The notes beneath the pieces were generated by a model. That model did no database searches. It was not told the DNA's origin and saw only the letters and a list, made by a program, of their open reading frames with translations. DNA of 64,000 nucleotides, from positions 124,001 to 188,000 of the forward strand of contig CP126125.1 of the NCBI GenBank assembly GCA_030123525.1, in the 5' to 3' direction. Of this stretch, positions 8,828 to 18,207 are shown in pieces. The number at the start of each line of letters is the position of its first letter. Position 1 is the stretch's first letter. The translations under genes were made by a program, and so were the position numbers. This stretch comes from ELB16-189 sp018266435. Its GTDB lineage: Bacteria; Bacteroidota; Bacteroidia; Cytophagales; Cyclobacteriaceae.

Positions 8828-11800
8828 TTAGAATCCTATGTTTAAACCCACTTGATAAGATTTTATATTCGGCAAAGTACTGTGATCAACTCCTCTGTCA
8901 AAAGACGAGTTTACTGTACCCGAGCTAACTTCCGGATCATAACCTGAGTATTTGGTTTTTGTCCAGAGGTTGCGTCCGGTAAACACGATCTGCAGTTTTT
9001 TCAGAGAGTTTATCTTGAATACTTTGGCAAAATCAAACCCTACGGTCACGTTTCTCAAGCGAACAAACGAAGCATCCTCTACAAAATAATCTTTTGTAGA
9101 GTTGTTTCCCGGCCCAAACAGAGTACCAAACAAATTGTAGTACGCACTTATCCGATAAGCTGTGTAAGCTGCCGTAGTTCCGTTTATAGTAACCTTCTTA
9201 TCAAAATCGCCCGAGATACCATCCCGGTACATCCACTCTTTGGTCTGATTGTACAAATGACTTCCTTTTATCCAGTCAAATTGAAAGGTAAATGTCAGGT
9301 AATCCTTAAAGCCTAATGAGTTGATAAAGGCCATGTTGAAATCAGGGTTGGGTTGCATAACCGGCACCTGTTGATTGGCAAACTGCATTTGATAGGTTGT
9401 TAAATCTGTCAGCCTGCCTTCTACAATGGCATAATTGCTTTCATTTCCGGGGGTAACGTACCGGTTTCCGTTCTGGTCAGTATCGGTCACACTCCTCAGT
9501 GTTTTATACCCATACACTTGCCCAATGGCTCTTCCGGGGGTCAATACCAAAGAGGTGCTGCCTGCCGATGAAGTTAGTATAATGTCAGCTCCACCCGAAA
9601 TGGTTGTAATCTTCGAGTACTGATGACCAAAGTTCGTGGTGAAATCCCACTTAAGTGTGTTACTGGTATAGACCGGCATATTTAATGAGAATTGAAACCC
9701 GTCTGACCCCATACCCATGGCATTCGTCAACTGATTAGGAGTTCCGGTTGAAAGGGGAAGATTCACGGTATAGATTACATTGTCGCTGTGGCGTGTCCAA
9801 TATGTAAAGCTACCGTTGATCGATCTCAGCCAATCTCCTTTCAAAGCATTAATTGTGAAATCAAAACCTCCTTCTTTTTCAGTAGAAACCTCAACCTTTA
9901 AGTTGGGATTTTGGAGCGGACTGGAAAACGTAGTAGGAATAGAATAAATAGCCCGATTACCCAGATTTCCAGGATCCAATGTAGAGAACCGGTCAAACGC
10001 ATTTGGTTGAATACCGGCCTGACCATAGGCAGCCCTGATTTTAAAATAAGGCAGGGTTTCACCCAGTTTTCCGTCTTTCCAAAATGTAGATAGTGACAAG
10101 AACACATCAGCATGAGGGAACGTAAATGGAGTAGATCCTCTACCAAAAGCAGAAGACCAGTCGCTCCTGAATCCGGCCGTTAACCCACCATAGTCACCAT
10201 AATTTATTTTTTGATTTACCAGGTAGCCGTAGGTAATAAAAGGCTCTACATAATCACGTACCACTGCTTGAGTTGCTGTATTGGTTACCCTGACCGGAGG
10301 ATATAACCCAAGGCCTGCTCCATACGAATCGTATTCTTTATATATCCTTTTTCTGTAGTCAAATCCTACCTGGGTGCTTACTGAAATGGGCAAACTAAAG
10401 TTGAAATCCTCTTTCAGGTCTGACCGGAAGTAGCCATTTGCCAATAGGTTATGAAATGTATTATTATACTGGTAGTTAACAATTTCACCGGTATTTTCGC
10501 TGGCGTATACACCGATGTAGTTAGGTGCGTACACATTTGAATTCAAATTCTGAGACTGGTTGGCATACGTTTGCCGGGCCGTCTCGTTTCTGTAGTTGAG
10601 GCCGTACTTGGCATTCAATTCAAAAAATTTATTAATTGTATAGTCGGCTTCAAAATTTTGCAACACATCAATTTTATCATCCTTACCCGAAGCATATTGC
10701 TTGTAGTAATACGGGTTTGCCGAGTTCACACTTAGAAAATCAGCCGTCTGGTATAGCGGATAATTGCCATCGGCATCTTTGCGGGTTAAATCAAAAAAAG
10801 GAGAAGTGTTTAAAAATCCATATACGGCACCTATTGATCCGATGGATTGGCCCCGGCCAAAATCAAATCCGCCAGCACCACCTAAACCGGGCACCATGTT
10901 GTTAGATGTATAAATAGCCTGGGTGATCGACCGTATTTTAAACCCTTTAAACAACTCAAATCCAAGGTTAACACTAAGGTTAGTCCGCTCCAGAGTACCG
11001 TTCTGTAGCACGGGGCTCAACGTTTTGTTGTCAGAGATAGTAACCGAGAAATCATTTTTATCACCACCTCCTGAAAAATTTAAACTATTGTTGGTGGTGT
11101 AACCTGTCTTGAATACTTGCTTAAAGTGGTCATAATATTTCAAATTACCATTGTACGGAGTGTGGTTTGTGTTTCTCGGGTCCAATGCCGCATAACGGAA
11201 ATTAGATCCGCCTACTGTTCCTTGGGGGGTTCCGGCACTAACCGGTGGGCCTCCGCCAAACTGATATGCAATATCTTCAATTGCGCCATAGTCAGTGTAC
11301 TGCAATGGGGTAACTCCGTCTGATTGTGAAACGATGTTATTGTTGGCATCTACCTGGTAGGGGTGAAACATGGACTTGTGCACATTGCCCACATTTAAAA
11401 ATTCATTTTGAGCATAACTCGAAGAAAAATTGATTGCCATCTTTCCTGCTCTGCCTTTTTTAGTAAAAATCTGAATAACGCCTTTTGCACCTTGTGCTCC
11501 ATAAATAGATGCTGAAGCTGCTCCCTGCACCACCTCGATCCGCTCAACATTGTTCAAGTCAAGTGAGTTTAAATCAGTAGCACCTGCCTGAACGCCATCA
11601 ACCATAATAAGAGGAAGGGTACCACCTTGAACGGTATTGATACCGCGCAACAAGATATTAACCGGGTCGCCTGGGTTTCCACTGATCGATGAAATCTGGG
11701 CACCCGCTACTTTACCAACCAACGCCTGGTCAATTGAAGCCGTTGGCGTGGCTGGCAACTTATCGGAGGTAATTGACTCAACCGAAATTCCCAGTTTCTT

Positions 11801-12145
11801 TTTGTCTGTGGCAACACCGGCACCGGTAACGACTACCTCAGACAAGGTCTTGGTATCGCTTTCCATTGGCAGGTCAATAATTTTTCGTTCTCCGATCACA
11901 ACTTCTTGGGTTGTATACCCAATAAATGAGAACATAAGCGTTCCGCCAGAAGCAGGTACAGAGAGTTGATAATTCCCCTCCGCATCAGATACCGTTCCGG
12001 TAGTTGTTCCTTTGAGAACAATGTTTACACCAGGTAAAACTGAAGCATCATCTTTGGATGTCAGTTTACCTGTCACCACCCGGTCTTGCGCCATCAGGCT
12101 GATTGCAAAACCGAATGAGAAGCACATGAGTAAAAACTTCTTCAT
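8828..12145 (-). CDS. SusC/RagA-family TonB-linked outer membrane transporter
   Basis: Large TonB-dependent importer partnered with the SusD lipoprotein downstream. A signal peptide (residues 1-19, MKKFLLMCFSFGFAISLMA) is followed by a carboxypeptidase-regulatory-like domain at about 22-105 (VVTGKLTSKDDASVLPGVNIVLKG begins it). The SusC plug comes next: SEVVVTGAG near 103-111, DQALVGKVAGAQI, then NVERIEVVQGAASASIYGAQGAKGVI. The beta barrel ends in the typical terminal strand SYQVGLNIGF. 1105 aa is normal for SusC. The ~560-bp region upstream is AT-rich and without a gene. The substrate is unknown because no degradative enzymes are encoded nearby. Confidence 0.94.
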   Translation of the reverse strand: MKKFLLMCFSFGFAISLMAQDRVVTGKLTSKDDASVLPGVNIVLKGTTTGTVSDAEGNYQLSVPASGGTLMFSFIGYTTQEVVIGERKIIDLPMESDTKTLSEVVVTGAGVATDKKKLGISVESITSDKLPATPTASIDQALVGKVAGAQISSISGNPGDPVNILLRGINTVQGGTLPLIMVDGVQAGATDLNSLDLNNVERIEVVQGAASASIYGAQGAKGVIQIFTKKGRAGKMAINFSSSYAQNEFLNVGNVHKSMFHPYQVDANNNIVSQSDGVTPLQYTDYGAIEDIAYQFGGGPPVSAGTPQGTVGGSNFRYAALDPRNTNHTPYNGNLKYYDHFKQVFKTGYTTNNSLNFSGGGDKNDFSVTISDNKTLSPVLQNGTLERTNLSVNLGFELFKGFKIRSITQAIYTSNNMVPGLGGAGGFDFGRGQSIGSIGAVYGFLNTSPFFDLTRKDADGNYPLYQTADFLSVNSANPYYYKQYASGKDDKIDVLQNFEADYTINKFFELNAKYGLNYRNETARQTYANQSQNLNSNVYAPNYIGVYASENTGEIVNYQYNNTFHNLLANGYFRSDLKEDFNFSLPISVSTQVGFDYRKRIYKEYDSYGAGLGLYPPVRVTNTATQAVVRDYVEPFITYGYLVNQKINYGDYGGLTAGFRSDWSSAFGRGSTPFTFPHADVFLSLSTFWKDGKLGETLPYFKIRAAYGQAGIQPNAFDRFSTLDPGNLGNRAIYSIPTTFSSPLQNPNLKVEVSTEKEGGFDFTINALKGDWLRSINGSFTYWTRHSDNVIYTVNLPLSTGTPNQLTNAMGMGSDGFQFSLNMPVYTSNTLKWDFTTNFGHQYSKITTISGGADIILTSSAGSTSLVLTPGRAIGQVYGYKTLRSVTDTDQNGNRYVTPGNESNYAIVEGRLTDLTTYQMQFANQQVPVMQPNPDFNMAFINSLGFKDYLTFTFQFDWIKGSHLYNQTKEWMYRDGISGDFDKKVTINGTTAAYTAYRISAYYNLFGTLFGPGNNSTKDYFVEDASFVRLRNVTVGFDFAKVFKINSLKKLQIVFTGRNLWTKTKYSGYDPEVSSGTVNSSFDRGVDHSTLPNIKSYQVGLNIGF

Positions 12146-12706
12146 AGGGTTAAATAGATTAAAATTTAGGTTAGGTATAAAATTTCTTAAAAATAGATTT
12201 TAATTGATTAAATGAAAATGTTTTAAAAGAATTTTTATTATAAAATTTTTAAATAATGTGCTTGTTCAAAATTTTATATTGATAAAATAATTTGTATAAA
12301 ACTGAATTATAAAAAGAATAAAAAAATATATACAAATTTCTGTTGCCCTGTTTTTTTTATTTTTTGATTGATTTTATTACCAGCTATGCACATCAAACTC
12401 ACCAGTTGTTATTGTTTTACAAGAATGATGTTCGGCACATGTTGCAGATGATGCCCACATGTCAAAGCGAAGGGTATTTCACGTTTTTGTACTGACAGCA
12501 AGCACGATTGCCATCAGTTTCTTTTTTATAAAGTCGAAGGATTATTCCACCGAAGTGTGTACGCATGACTTTTGACCTCGGTAATAGAGCAGAGTGTCAA
12601 CTGTTTTTTGCCAATGAGGCAACTACCCATTTTTACAGGCAAGAGGTGTTGGCGTTTCGAAAAAATAACTGACTGATGAGCCTAACCAGTATTTTTAGGC
12701 TCGCAA
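12146..12706. other. Gene-free region upstream of susC
   Basis: About 560 bp between the SusC start and the carboxyltransferase stop. The part next to susC (about 12175-12360) is extremely AT-rich, with runs of A and T, and probably carries its promoter and bent DNA; no clear TAnnTTTG box could be fixed. The rest has ordinary composition and holds only very short reading frames, which I do not call. A hairpin at 12678-12702 closes the region. Confidence 0.6.
12678..12702 (-). terminator. Hairpin after the carboxyltransferase gene
   Basis: GAGCCTAA (12678-12685) pairs perfectly with TTAGGCTC (12695-12702) around a 9-nt loop, 5 bp past the stop codon of the minus-strand gene. The T run that follows on the minus strand starts only ~10 nt later, so as an intrinsic terminator it is weak. 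Confidence 0.45.
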
Positions 12707-14260
12707 TTACAATGGAATGTTTCCATGTTTTTTTCTGGGCAACGCAGCAACTTTGTTTTCCAACATCTGAAATGCTTTGATCAGTTTGGCCCGGGTTTTT
12801 TCAGGGAAAATCACCTCATCAATGTATCCACGGTGTGCAGCCCGGTAAGGGTTGGCAAATTTTTGGGTGTACTCTTCCACTTTTTCCGCAAGTTTGGCTT
12901 CGGGGTTTTCTGCTTCTGAAATTTCTTTTTTGAAAATGATCTCGGCTGCACCTTTTGCCCCCATCACGGCAATCTCGGCCGTAGGCCAGGCATAATTAAG
13001 ATCAGCACCAATGTGTTTGCTGTTCATCACATCATACGCACCACCGTATGCTTTGCGGGTGATGACCGTAACCCGCGGAACGGTTGCTTCACTGAATGCA
13101 TACAGTAACTTGGCTCCGTTGGTTATGATGCCATTCCATTCCTGATCGGTGCCGGGCAAAAATCCGGGCACATCTTCCAACACCAGCAACGGGATATTAA
13201 ACGAATCGCAAAATCGAACAAAGCGTGCACCCTTCACACTCGAGTGAATATCCAGTACTCCGGCCAGCGAAGCGGGTTGATTACCCACAATACCGATGCT
13301 TCTTCCTGCCAAACGAGCAAATCCAACTATGATGTTTTCAGCAAAATTTTTATGCACTTCAAAAAAAGAATTTTCATCAACAATGCCGTTGACTACTTCG
13401 CGCATATCGTAAGGCTGATTAGGGTTAGGCGGCACGATATCATTTAACTGAGTTCTTCGCTCATCGCCCAACGAGTAAGGCAACCGCGGGGCATCTTCTT
13501 CACAGTTTTGAGGAATGTAGCTAAACAATGTTTTAATCTGGTTAATGCACTCGGCTTCGTTGGCACACGCAAAATGAGTTACCCCACTTTTAGCACTGTG
13601 TGCAGAAGCTCCGCCCAGTTCTTCGGCTGTTACATTTTCATGCGTAACAGTCTTTACCACATTCGGGCCTGTTACAAACATGAACGAAGTATTTTCTACC
13701 ATAAAAATAAAATCGGTCATGGCAGGCGAATAGACGGCTCCACCCGCACACGGCCCCATGATAGCTGATATCTGCGGCACCACACCCGAAGCCATTACAT
13801 TTCTATAAAATATATCGGCATAGCCGCCCAACGAAACCACGCCCTCCTGAATGCGCGCGCCCCCACTATCGTTTAGCCCGATTACCGGAGCTCCATTTTT
13901 CATGGCCAGTTCCATCACCTTCACAATTTTTTCGGCATGGGTTTCTGAGAGTGATCCTCCAAACACGGTGAAGTCTTGTGAAAAAACATAAACCAATCTT
14001 CCATAAATGGTACCATAACCGGTAATCACCCCATCACCCAGGTAGTATTCTTTGTCGAGGCCAAAGTCTTTGCTGCGGTGCATCACAAATTTGCCGAGTT
14101 CTTCAAACGAACCTTCGTCCAGCAGCAACACAACGCGCTCACGGGCAGTTAGTTTGCCTTTGGTGTGTTGTTGTGCAATTCGTTTTTCTCCTCCACCCTG
14201 CAGCGCTTCTTTGTTTTTGCGGGTCAGTTCATCAAATTTTTCCTGAAGTTTTTTATCCAT
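12707..14260 (-). CDS. pccB: Acyl-CoA (propionyl-/methylmalonyl-CoA type) carboxylase carboxyltransferase subunit
   Basis: Transfers CO2 between carboxybiotin and an acyl-CoA; most similar in layout to propionyl-CoA carboxylase beta and to methylmalonyl-CoA decarboxylase alpha. Both crotonase-like halves are present. The N half has KGKLTARERVVLLLDEGSF, DSGGARIQEGV and GPCAGGAVYSPAMTDFI. The C half has EDVPGFLPGTDQEWNGII and RKAYGGAYDVMNSKHIGAD. These Gly-rich pairs form the acyl-CoA and biotin oxyanion holes. 517 aa is the usual length. No biotin carboxylase, biotin carrier or membrane decarboxylase subunit is nearby, so a carboxylase cannot be told from a sodium-pump decarboxylase by context. 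It lies downstream of glutamine synthetase, separated by a terminator. Confidence 0.9.
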   Translation of the reverse strand: MDKKLQEKFDELTRKNKEALQGGGEKRIAQQHTKGKLTARERVVLLLDEGSFEELGKFVMHRSKDFGLDKEYYLGDGVITGYGTIYGRLVYVFSQDFTVFGGSLSETHAEKIVKVMELAMKNGAPVIGLNDSGGARIQEGVVSLGGYADIFYRNVMASGVVPQISAIMGPCAGGAVYSPAMTDFIFMVENTSFMFVTGPNVVKTVTHENVTAEELGGASAHSAKSGVTHFACANEAECINQIKTLFSYIPQNCEEDAPRLPYSLGDERRTQLNDIVPPNPNQPYDMREVVNGIVDENSFFEVHKNFAENIIVGFARLAGRSIGIVGNQPASLAGVLDIHSSVKGARFVRFCDSFNIPLLVLEDVPGFLPGTDQEWNGIITNGAKLLYAFSEATVPRVTVITRKAYGGAYDVMNSKHIGADLNYAWPTAEIAVMGAKGAAEIIFKKEISEAENPEAKLAEKVEEYTQKFANPYRAAHRGYIDEVIFPEKTRAKLIKAFQMLENKVAALPRKKHGNIPL

Positions 14261-14349
14261 AGATTGACTGGGTCAAGAAGCACGAAAGATAAACCAAATG
14301 AAGAACGAAAACCAACTTACTCAGGATGCATTTCTTTTTCTTAAGTGGA

Positions 14350-14377
14350 TATAAAAACAAAAGCAGGCTTTGCCTGC
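14350..14377 (-). terminator. Intrinsic terminator of glutamine synthetase III
   Basis: GCAGGC (14363-14368) pairs with GCCTGC (14372-14377) around a 3-nt loop. On the minus strand, just past the glnN stop, the stem is followed by TTTTGTTTTTA. It therefore separates glnN from the carboxyltransferase gene downstream. Confidence 0.65.
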
Positions 14378-14408
14378 CTGCCTTCGTTTTTCTGGTGCTA
14401 AAAGAAAA

Positions 14409-16571
14409 TTATCTCAGAAACAACATCTCGCGGTATTTTACCAATGGCCAGTCTTCATTGTCAATCAGTAATTCCAGTTTATCAACAGCTTTGCGTATGA
14501 TATCAAAGTATTTTTCTTTGATATCATCGCAGTAACCTATGGCACGTTGGCGCGTATCGGTTACTTTGTTTAGCCGTTTACGTTCTTCAATCATGGTGCG
14601 AACATTTTTCTTGATGGTATCAATGTGCTCAGAAATTTCTTTGATGGTCTGGATCACGGTGTGGTTGTCAATGCCCAGGCTTTTCAGGCCGTTGGCATTT
14701 TCGATTAGCTTGCTCTGGTAATTGATGGCCGTGGGAACAATGTGGTTCATAGCCAGGTCGCCTATCACTCGCGCTTCAATCTGTACCCTTTTAATGTATG
14801 CCTCCAGGCGGATTTCATTGCGGGCTTCTATTTCTTTGTGCGAAAGCACGCTGTGTTTTTCAAAAAGAGAAATTGACTCTGGCGTCAGGCTGGCATCCAG
14901 CGCGCGCGGCATATCTCTTATGTTGCTCAGTTTGCGCTTGGCCGCTTCTTTCACCCATTCGTCAGAATACCCATCGCCCTCAAAGCGAATGTCTTTTGAT
15001 TCTTTGATGTATTTTCTCAAGACCCCAACAATGGCAATTCGTTTTTCTTCGCCTTTGTCAATCAGTTTGCTTACTTCAGCAAAGAAATGATCCAGTTGAT
15101 CGGCCACGATTAAATTGAGCGTAGTCATGGCTGTGGCGCAGTTATCGCTGCTGCCTACGGCACGGAATTCAAATTTATTTCCCGTAAAAGCAAACGGTGA
15201 GGTGCGGTTGCGGTCGGTGGCATCCAAAATAATTTCAGGAATCTGGTCGATGCCCAGTTTCATGTACATGTTGTCGCCCTTCTCAATTTTTACATCGCCT
15301 TTCTTTTCCAACTCATCTAACACAGCCGACATCTGCGTGCCAATGAATGCCGAGACAATGGCCGGAGGTGCCTCATTGGCTCCTAACCGAAAGTCATTGC
15401 CCGGGGTGGCAATGCTTGCCCTCAACAAATCGGCATGTTTGTGCACAGCTTTGATGGTGGTGATGAAAAAAGTAAGAAAAAGTAAATTATCGCGTGCCGA
15501 ACTGGAGGGTGCAAACAGGTTTACACCTGTATCGGTAATGAGCGACCAGTTGTTATGTTTTCCACTTCCGTTTACCCCAGCAAAAGGTTTTTCGTGAAAG
15601 AGAATTTTCAGTTTATGTTTCTCTCCTACGCGATTCATCACATCTATCAACAATTGATTGTGGTCATTGGCCACATTCACTTCTTCAAACAACGGTGCTA
15701 CTTCAAATTGGCTGGGTGCTACTTCATTGTGACGGGTACGTACCGGAATGCCCAGTTTCCAACATTCAATTTCAAACTCACGCATAAAGTCATACACGCG
15801 CGAGGGGATTGTTCCAAAATAATGATCTTCTAATTGCTGCCCGCGGGCGGGTGCATGACCAAATACCGTGCGGCCGGCCATTACCAGATCCGGGCGTGCC
15901 GTGTACAGGGCTTCATCCACCACAAAATATTCTTGTTCTGAGCCAAGTGAAGCCACCACGTGCTGAATGTCTTTGTCAAACAACTGACAAACCTGTGTAG
16001 CTGCCATGTCTACCACCTTGAGTGCTTTAAGCAAAGGAGATTTGGTATCGAGTGACTCACCCGTGTAGGAAACAAAAACAGTGGGGATGCTCAGCGTTCG
16101 TCCATACAAAAACATGGGCGAGGTAGGATCCCAGGCGGTGTAACCCCGTGCCTCAAACGTGCTGCGAATTCCACCACTTGGAAAAGACGAAGCATCGGGC
16201 TCTTGTTGCACCAACTCGCTGCCTTTAAATTTTTCAATCCCCGAAAGGGCATCAAAAAATGAATCGTGCTTTTCGGCTGTACCACCCGTCAGGGGCTGAA
16301 ACCAGTGCGTAAAGTGTGTAGCACCCTTAGCTATGGCCCAACTTTTGGCGGCTGAGGCCACTGCATCAGCTGTGTCTTCATCAATTTTTTCATGGTTCTT
16401 AATGGCACGGCTCACTTTTTTAAAAACTGCCGGAGCCAGGGTGGCGCGCATTTGGTTCATGCCAAATACATTTTCACCAAAAAAATGTGAAATGTTGGGA
16501 GTGGGCAATTCAACATGAATCTTATGCCGCTCGCTTAGTTTTTTTAATGCTTCGAAACGAAGTGTAGCCAT
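14409..16571 (-). CDS. glnN: Glutamine synthetase type III
   Basis: ATP-dependent synthesis of glutamine from glutamate and ammonia; cytosolic and the main GS type in Bacteroidota. At 720 aa it has the GSIII length, well above the ~470 aa of GSI. GSIII traits visible are the N-terminal FGENVFGMNQMRATL and the GATHFTHWFQPLTGGTAEKHDSF segment. The metal/glutamate region includes GSEQEYFVVD, and ARTRHNEVAPSQFEVAPLFEEVNVANDHNQLL is altered only slightly (VRTRHNEVAP). Next come KPFAGVNGSGKHNNWSL and the ATP-site DRNRTSPFAFTGNKFEFRAVGSS. The C-terminal ~150 residues are the helical GSIII extension. No PII or ammonium transporter gene is adjacent. Upstream DNA contains long A/T runs and a TACTTTTC (-7-like) sequence at 16600-16607 on the minus strand. 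Confidence 0.96.
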   Translation of the reverse strand: MATLRFEALKKLSERHKIHVELPTPNISHFFGENVFGMNQMRATLAPAVFKKVSRAIKNHEKIDEDTADAVASAAKSWAIAKGATHFTHWFQPLTGGTAEKHDSFFDALSGIEKFKGSELVQQEPDASSFPSGGIRSTFEARGYTAWDPTSPMFLYGRTLSIPTVFVSYTGESLDTKSPLLKALKVVDMAATQVCQLFDKDIQHVVASLGSEQEYFVVDEALYTARPDLVMAGRTVFGHAPARGQQLEDHYFGTIPSRVYDFMREFEIECWKLGIPVRTRHNEVAPSQFEVAPLFEEVNVANDHNQLLIDVMNRVGEKHKLKILFHEKPFAGVNGSGKHNNWSLITDTGVNLFAPSSSARDNLLFLTFFITTIKAVHKHADLLRASIATPGNDFRLGANEAPPAIVSAFIGTQMSAVLDELEKKGDVKIEKGDNMYMKLGIDQIPEIILDATDRNRTSPFAFTGNKFEFRAVGSSDNCATAMTTLNLIVADQLDHFFAEVSKLIDKGEEKRIAIVGVLRKYIKESKDIRFEGDGYSDEWVKEAAKRKLSNIRDMPRALDASLTPESISLFEKHSVLSHKEIEARNEIRLEAYIKRVQIEARVIGDLAMNHIVPTAINYQSKLIENANGLKSLGIDNHTVIQTIKEISEHIDTIKKNVRTMIEERKRLNKVTDTRQRAIGYCDDIKEKYFDIIRKAVDKLELLIDNEDWPLVKYREMLFLR

Positions 16572-16764
16572 AGTGGTTGTGTTTTTATCGTTTTTGCCCG
16601 AAAAGTAGATGTATTTTTTTATAGATGCGTATATTTTTTACCCTATTTTTTTTTTTTTTATGGTTTTATTTGATTTTGATGTTTCAAAATAACCATGCAA
16701 TCGATGGATATATGTTTTTTAAAATCTCCCAATCCTGCCGGCTGAATCACTACATTTCGATCGG

Positions 16765-17703
16765 ATGAACCAAGTTGCCATCATCGATATGGGCACCAAC
16801 ACGTTTCACTTGCTGGTGGCACAATGGGATAATTACAATTATCAGTTGGTTTGCCACGATTGGATACCCACCCGCATCGGTGTAGGTAGTATTAATAAAA
16901 ATTATATCTCACCTGAAGCCATAGGGCGGGTACTTGATGCCCTTCGGTTCTTTAAAAAGAGAGCAGATGACCTGAGGGTGGACAAAATTTTTGCTTTTGG
17001 AACGAGCGCCTTGCGCAATGCCGTTAATGGTCCTGAGATCGTTAGTCAAATTCAGCAAACTACCGGAATTCACACTCAACTAATTTCCGGTAACGAAGAG
17101 GCAAGGCTGATATACGAAGGCGTGAACCTTGCCCTCAACCTTGGCTCAGAAAAATCGCTCATTGTTGACATTGGCGGAGGCAGCGTAGAGTTTATCATTG
17201 GTAACGGCAAAGAAATTTTTTGGAAACAGAGTTTTGAAATTGGAGGCCAACGGCTGTTGGAGCAATTTCAACCACACGACCCCATTCTTTCTTCGGAAAT
17301 AGAATCGCTGAACTCACACTTTGAAAACTCGTTGACTCCTTTGTTCGAACAATTAAAAATACATCTCCCCGTCATACTGGCGGGCTCATCTGGTACATTT
17401 GATACGCTTAGCGATATCTACTGCTCGCAGCAAAACATCAGACAAAAAGAAACTCCCGAAACCCCGTTCGACATTCACTCTTTTGAAAAAATTTACCATG
17501 AAATCATTTCGAAAAACCGAAACGAGCGAATGAAAATAAATGGCATGATTGAACTGCGCGTAGATATGATTGTGGTAGCCTGCTGCCTGATTAAATTTCT
17601 GATCGATAAATTTCATTTTGAAAAGATCAGGGTTTCATCTTTTTCATTGAGGGAAGGTGTGCTGGCTTTGTTGATGAAAAGAACACGCTCAATTAACGCC
17701 TGA
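16765..17703 (+). CDS. Ppx/GppA-family exopolyphosphatase/guanosine pentaphosphate phosphatase
   Basis: Hydrolyses terminal phosphates of polyphosphate and/or pppGpp; cytosolic. The actin-like ATPase fold is marked by IIDMGTNTFHLLVAQ at residues 6-20 (phosphate 1 motif) and LIVDIGGGSVEFIIG near 132-147 (phosphate 2 motif). GTSALRNAVNG and ISGNEEARLIYEGV lie between them. 312 aa corresponds to the short, two-domain form without the C-terminal HD-like region. Whether it acts mainly on polyP or pppGpp cannot be decided. A TACATTTC sequence at 16751-16758 is a possible -7 box immediately before the ATG, which would make the transcript nearly leaderless. It is divergent from glnN. Confidence 0.9.
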   Translation: MNQVAIIDMGTNTFHLLVAQWDNYNYQLVCHDWIPTRIGVGSINKNYISPEAIGRVLDALRFFKKRADDLRVDKIFAFGTSALRNAVNGPEIVSQIQQTTGIHTQLISGNEEARLIYEGVNLALNLGSEKSLIVDIGGGSVEFIIGNGKEIFWKQSFEIGGQRLLEQFQPHDPILSSEIESLNSHFENSLTPLFEQLKIHLPVILAGSSGTFDTLSDIYCSQQNIRQKETPETPFDIHSFEKIYHEIISKNRNERMKINGMIELRVDMIVVACCLIKFLIDKFHFEKIRVSSFSLREGVLALLMKRTRSINA

Positions 17704-17773
17704 ATTAAAATAGTATTAAAAATTAGTGCGCGATAAATATGCAAACGGCTTACTCTACATTATCATGGTTTTG

Positions 17774-17781
17774 TACTTTTG
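17774..17781 (+). promoter_or_regulatory. -7 box deciding the DUF423 start
   Basis: TACTTTTG matches the Bacteroidota -7 consensus TAnnTTTG. Transcription from here would begin near 17788, downstream of the first possible ATG at 17739. It therefore favours the ATG at 17805. A matching -33 TTG at the right distance is not evident. Confidence 0.6.
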
Positions 17782-17804
17782 CGCACAGTAGTAAGTTAAA
17801 ACCT

Positions 17805-18185
17805 ATGACGATGAATAACCAACAAACACTATTGGCAGGAGCATTATTTGGCACGCTGGCCGTAGCCCTCGGGGCGTTTGGCGCACATGCACTAAAAAAT
17901 TTATTGACACAGAACGGACGTACCGAAATATATGAACTGGCTGTGCGCTATCATTTTTATCATGCGCTGGCTTTGCTACTCATCGGCATACTGATGCGGG
18001 CCGAAAACTACAATTTATCTATATCTGCTCTGCTGATATTTTTCGGAGTGATATTATTCAGCGGAAGTTTATACCTCTATGCGTTGACCGGAATCCGTTT
18101 TTTAAATTTCTTCACTCCGGTGGGTGGAGTATTGATGCTGGCCGGATGGATTGCATTGGCTTATCAGGTTTATAAGCACAACTAA
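17805..18185 (+). CDS. DUF423 small integral membrane protein
   Basis: Four-helix membrane protein of the DUF423 (YwdK/YgdD-like) family; function unknown. The family N-terminus is clear in GALFGTLAVALGAFGAHALK followed by YELAVRYHFYHALALLLIG. Then come ILFSGSLYLYALTG, and FFTPVGGVLMLAGWIALAY at the end. I use the ATG at 17805 rather than the more upstream one at 17739, because a TACTTTTG promoter box lies between them and the extra 22 residues are not part of the family. It is 127 aa from this start, a normal length. It lies 101 bp after the phosphatase gene but has its own promoter, and is convergent with the M24 peptidase 22 bp further on. Confidence 0.88.
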   Translation: MTMNNQQTLLAGALFGTLAVALGAFGAHALKNLLTQNGRTEIYELAVRYHFYHALALLLIGILMRAENYNLSISALLIFFGVILFSGSLYLYALTGIRFLNFFTPVGGVLMLAGWIALAYQVYKHN

Positions 18186-18207
18186 TACCCCCGATTGTTT
18201 CTTAATT

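Noticed and set aside
11637..11969. 110-aa plus-strand frame opposite susC
   Set aside because: Antisense shadow of the conserved SusC plug domain; no promoter or family likeness.
14722..15597. Two long plus-strand frames (122 and 160 aa) opposite glutamine synthetase III
   Set aside because: They lie wholly antisense to a well-conserved gene, are rich in Ser/Arg/Leu as expected of shadow frames, and show no domain.
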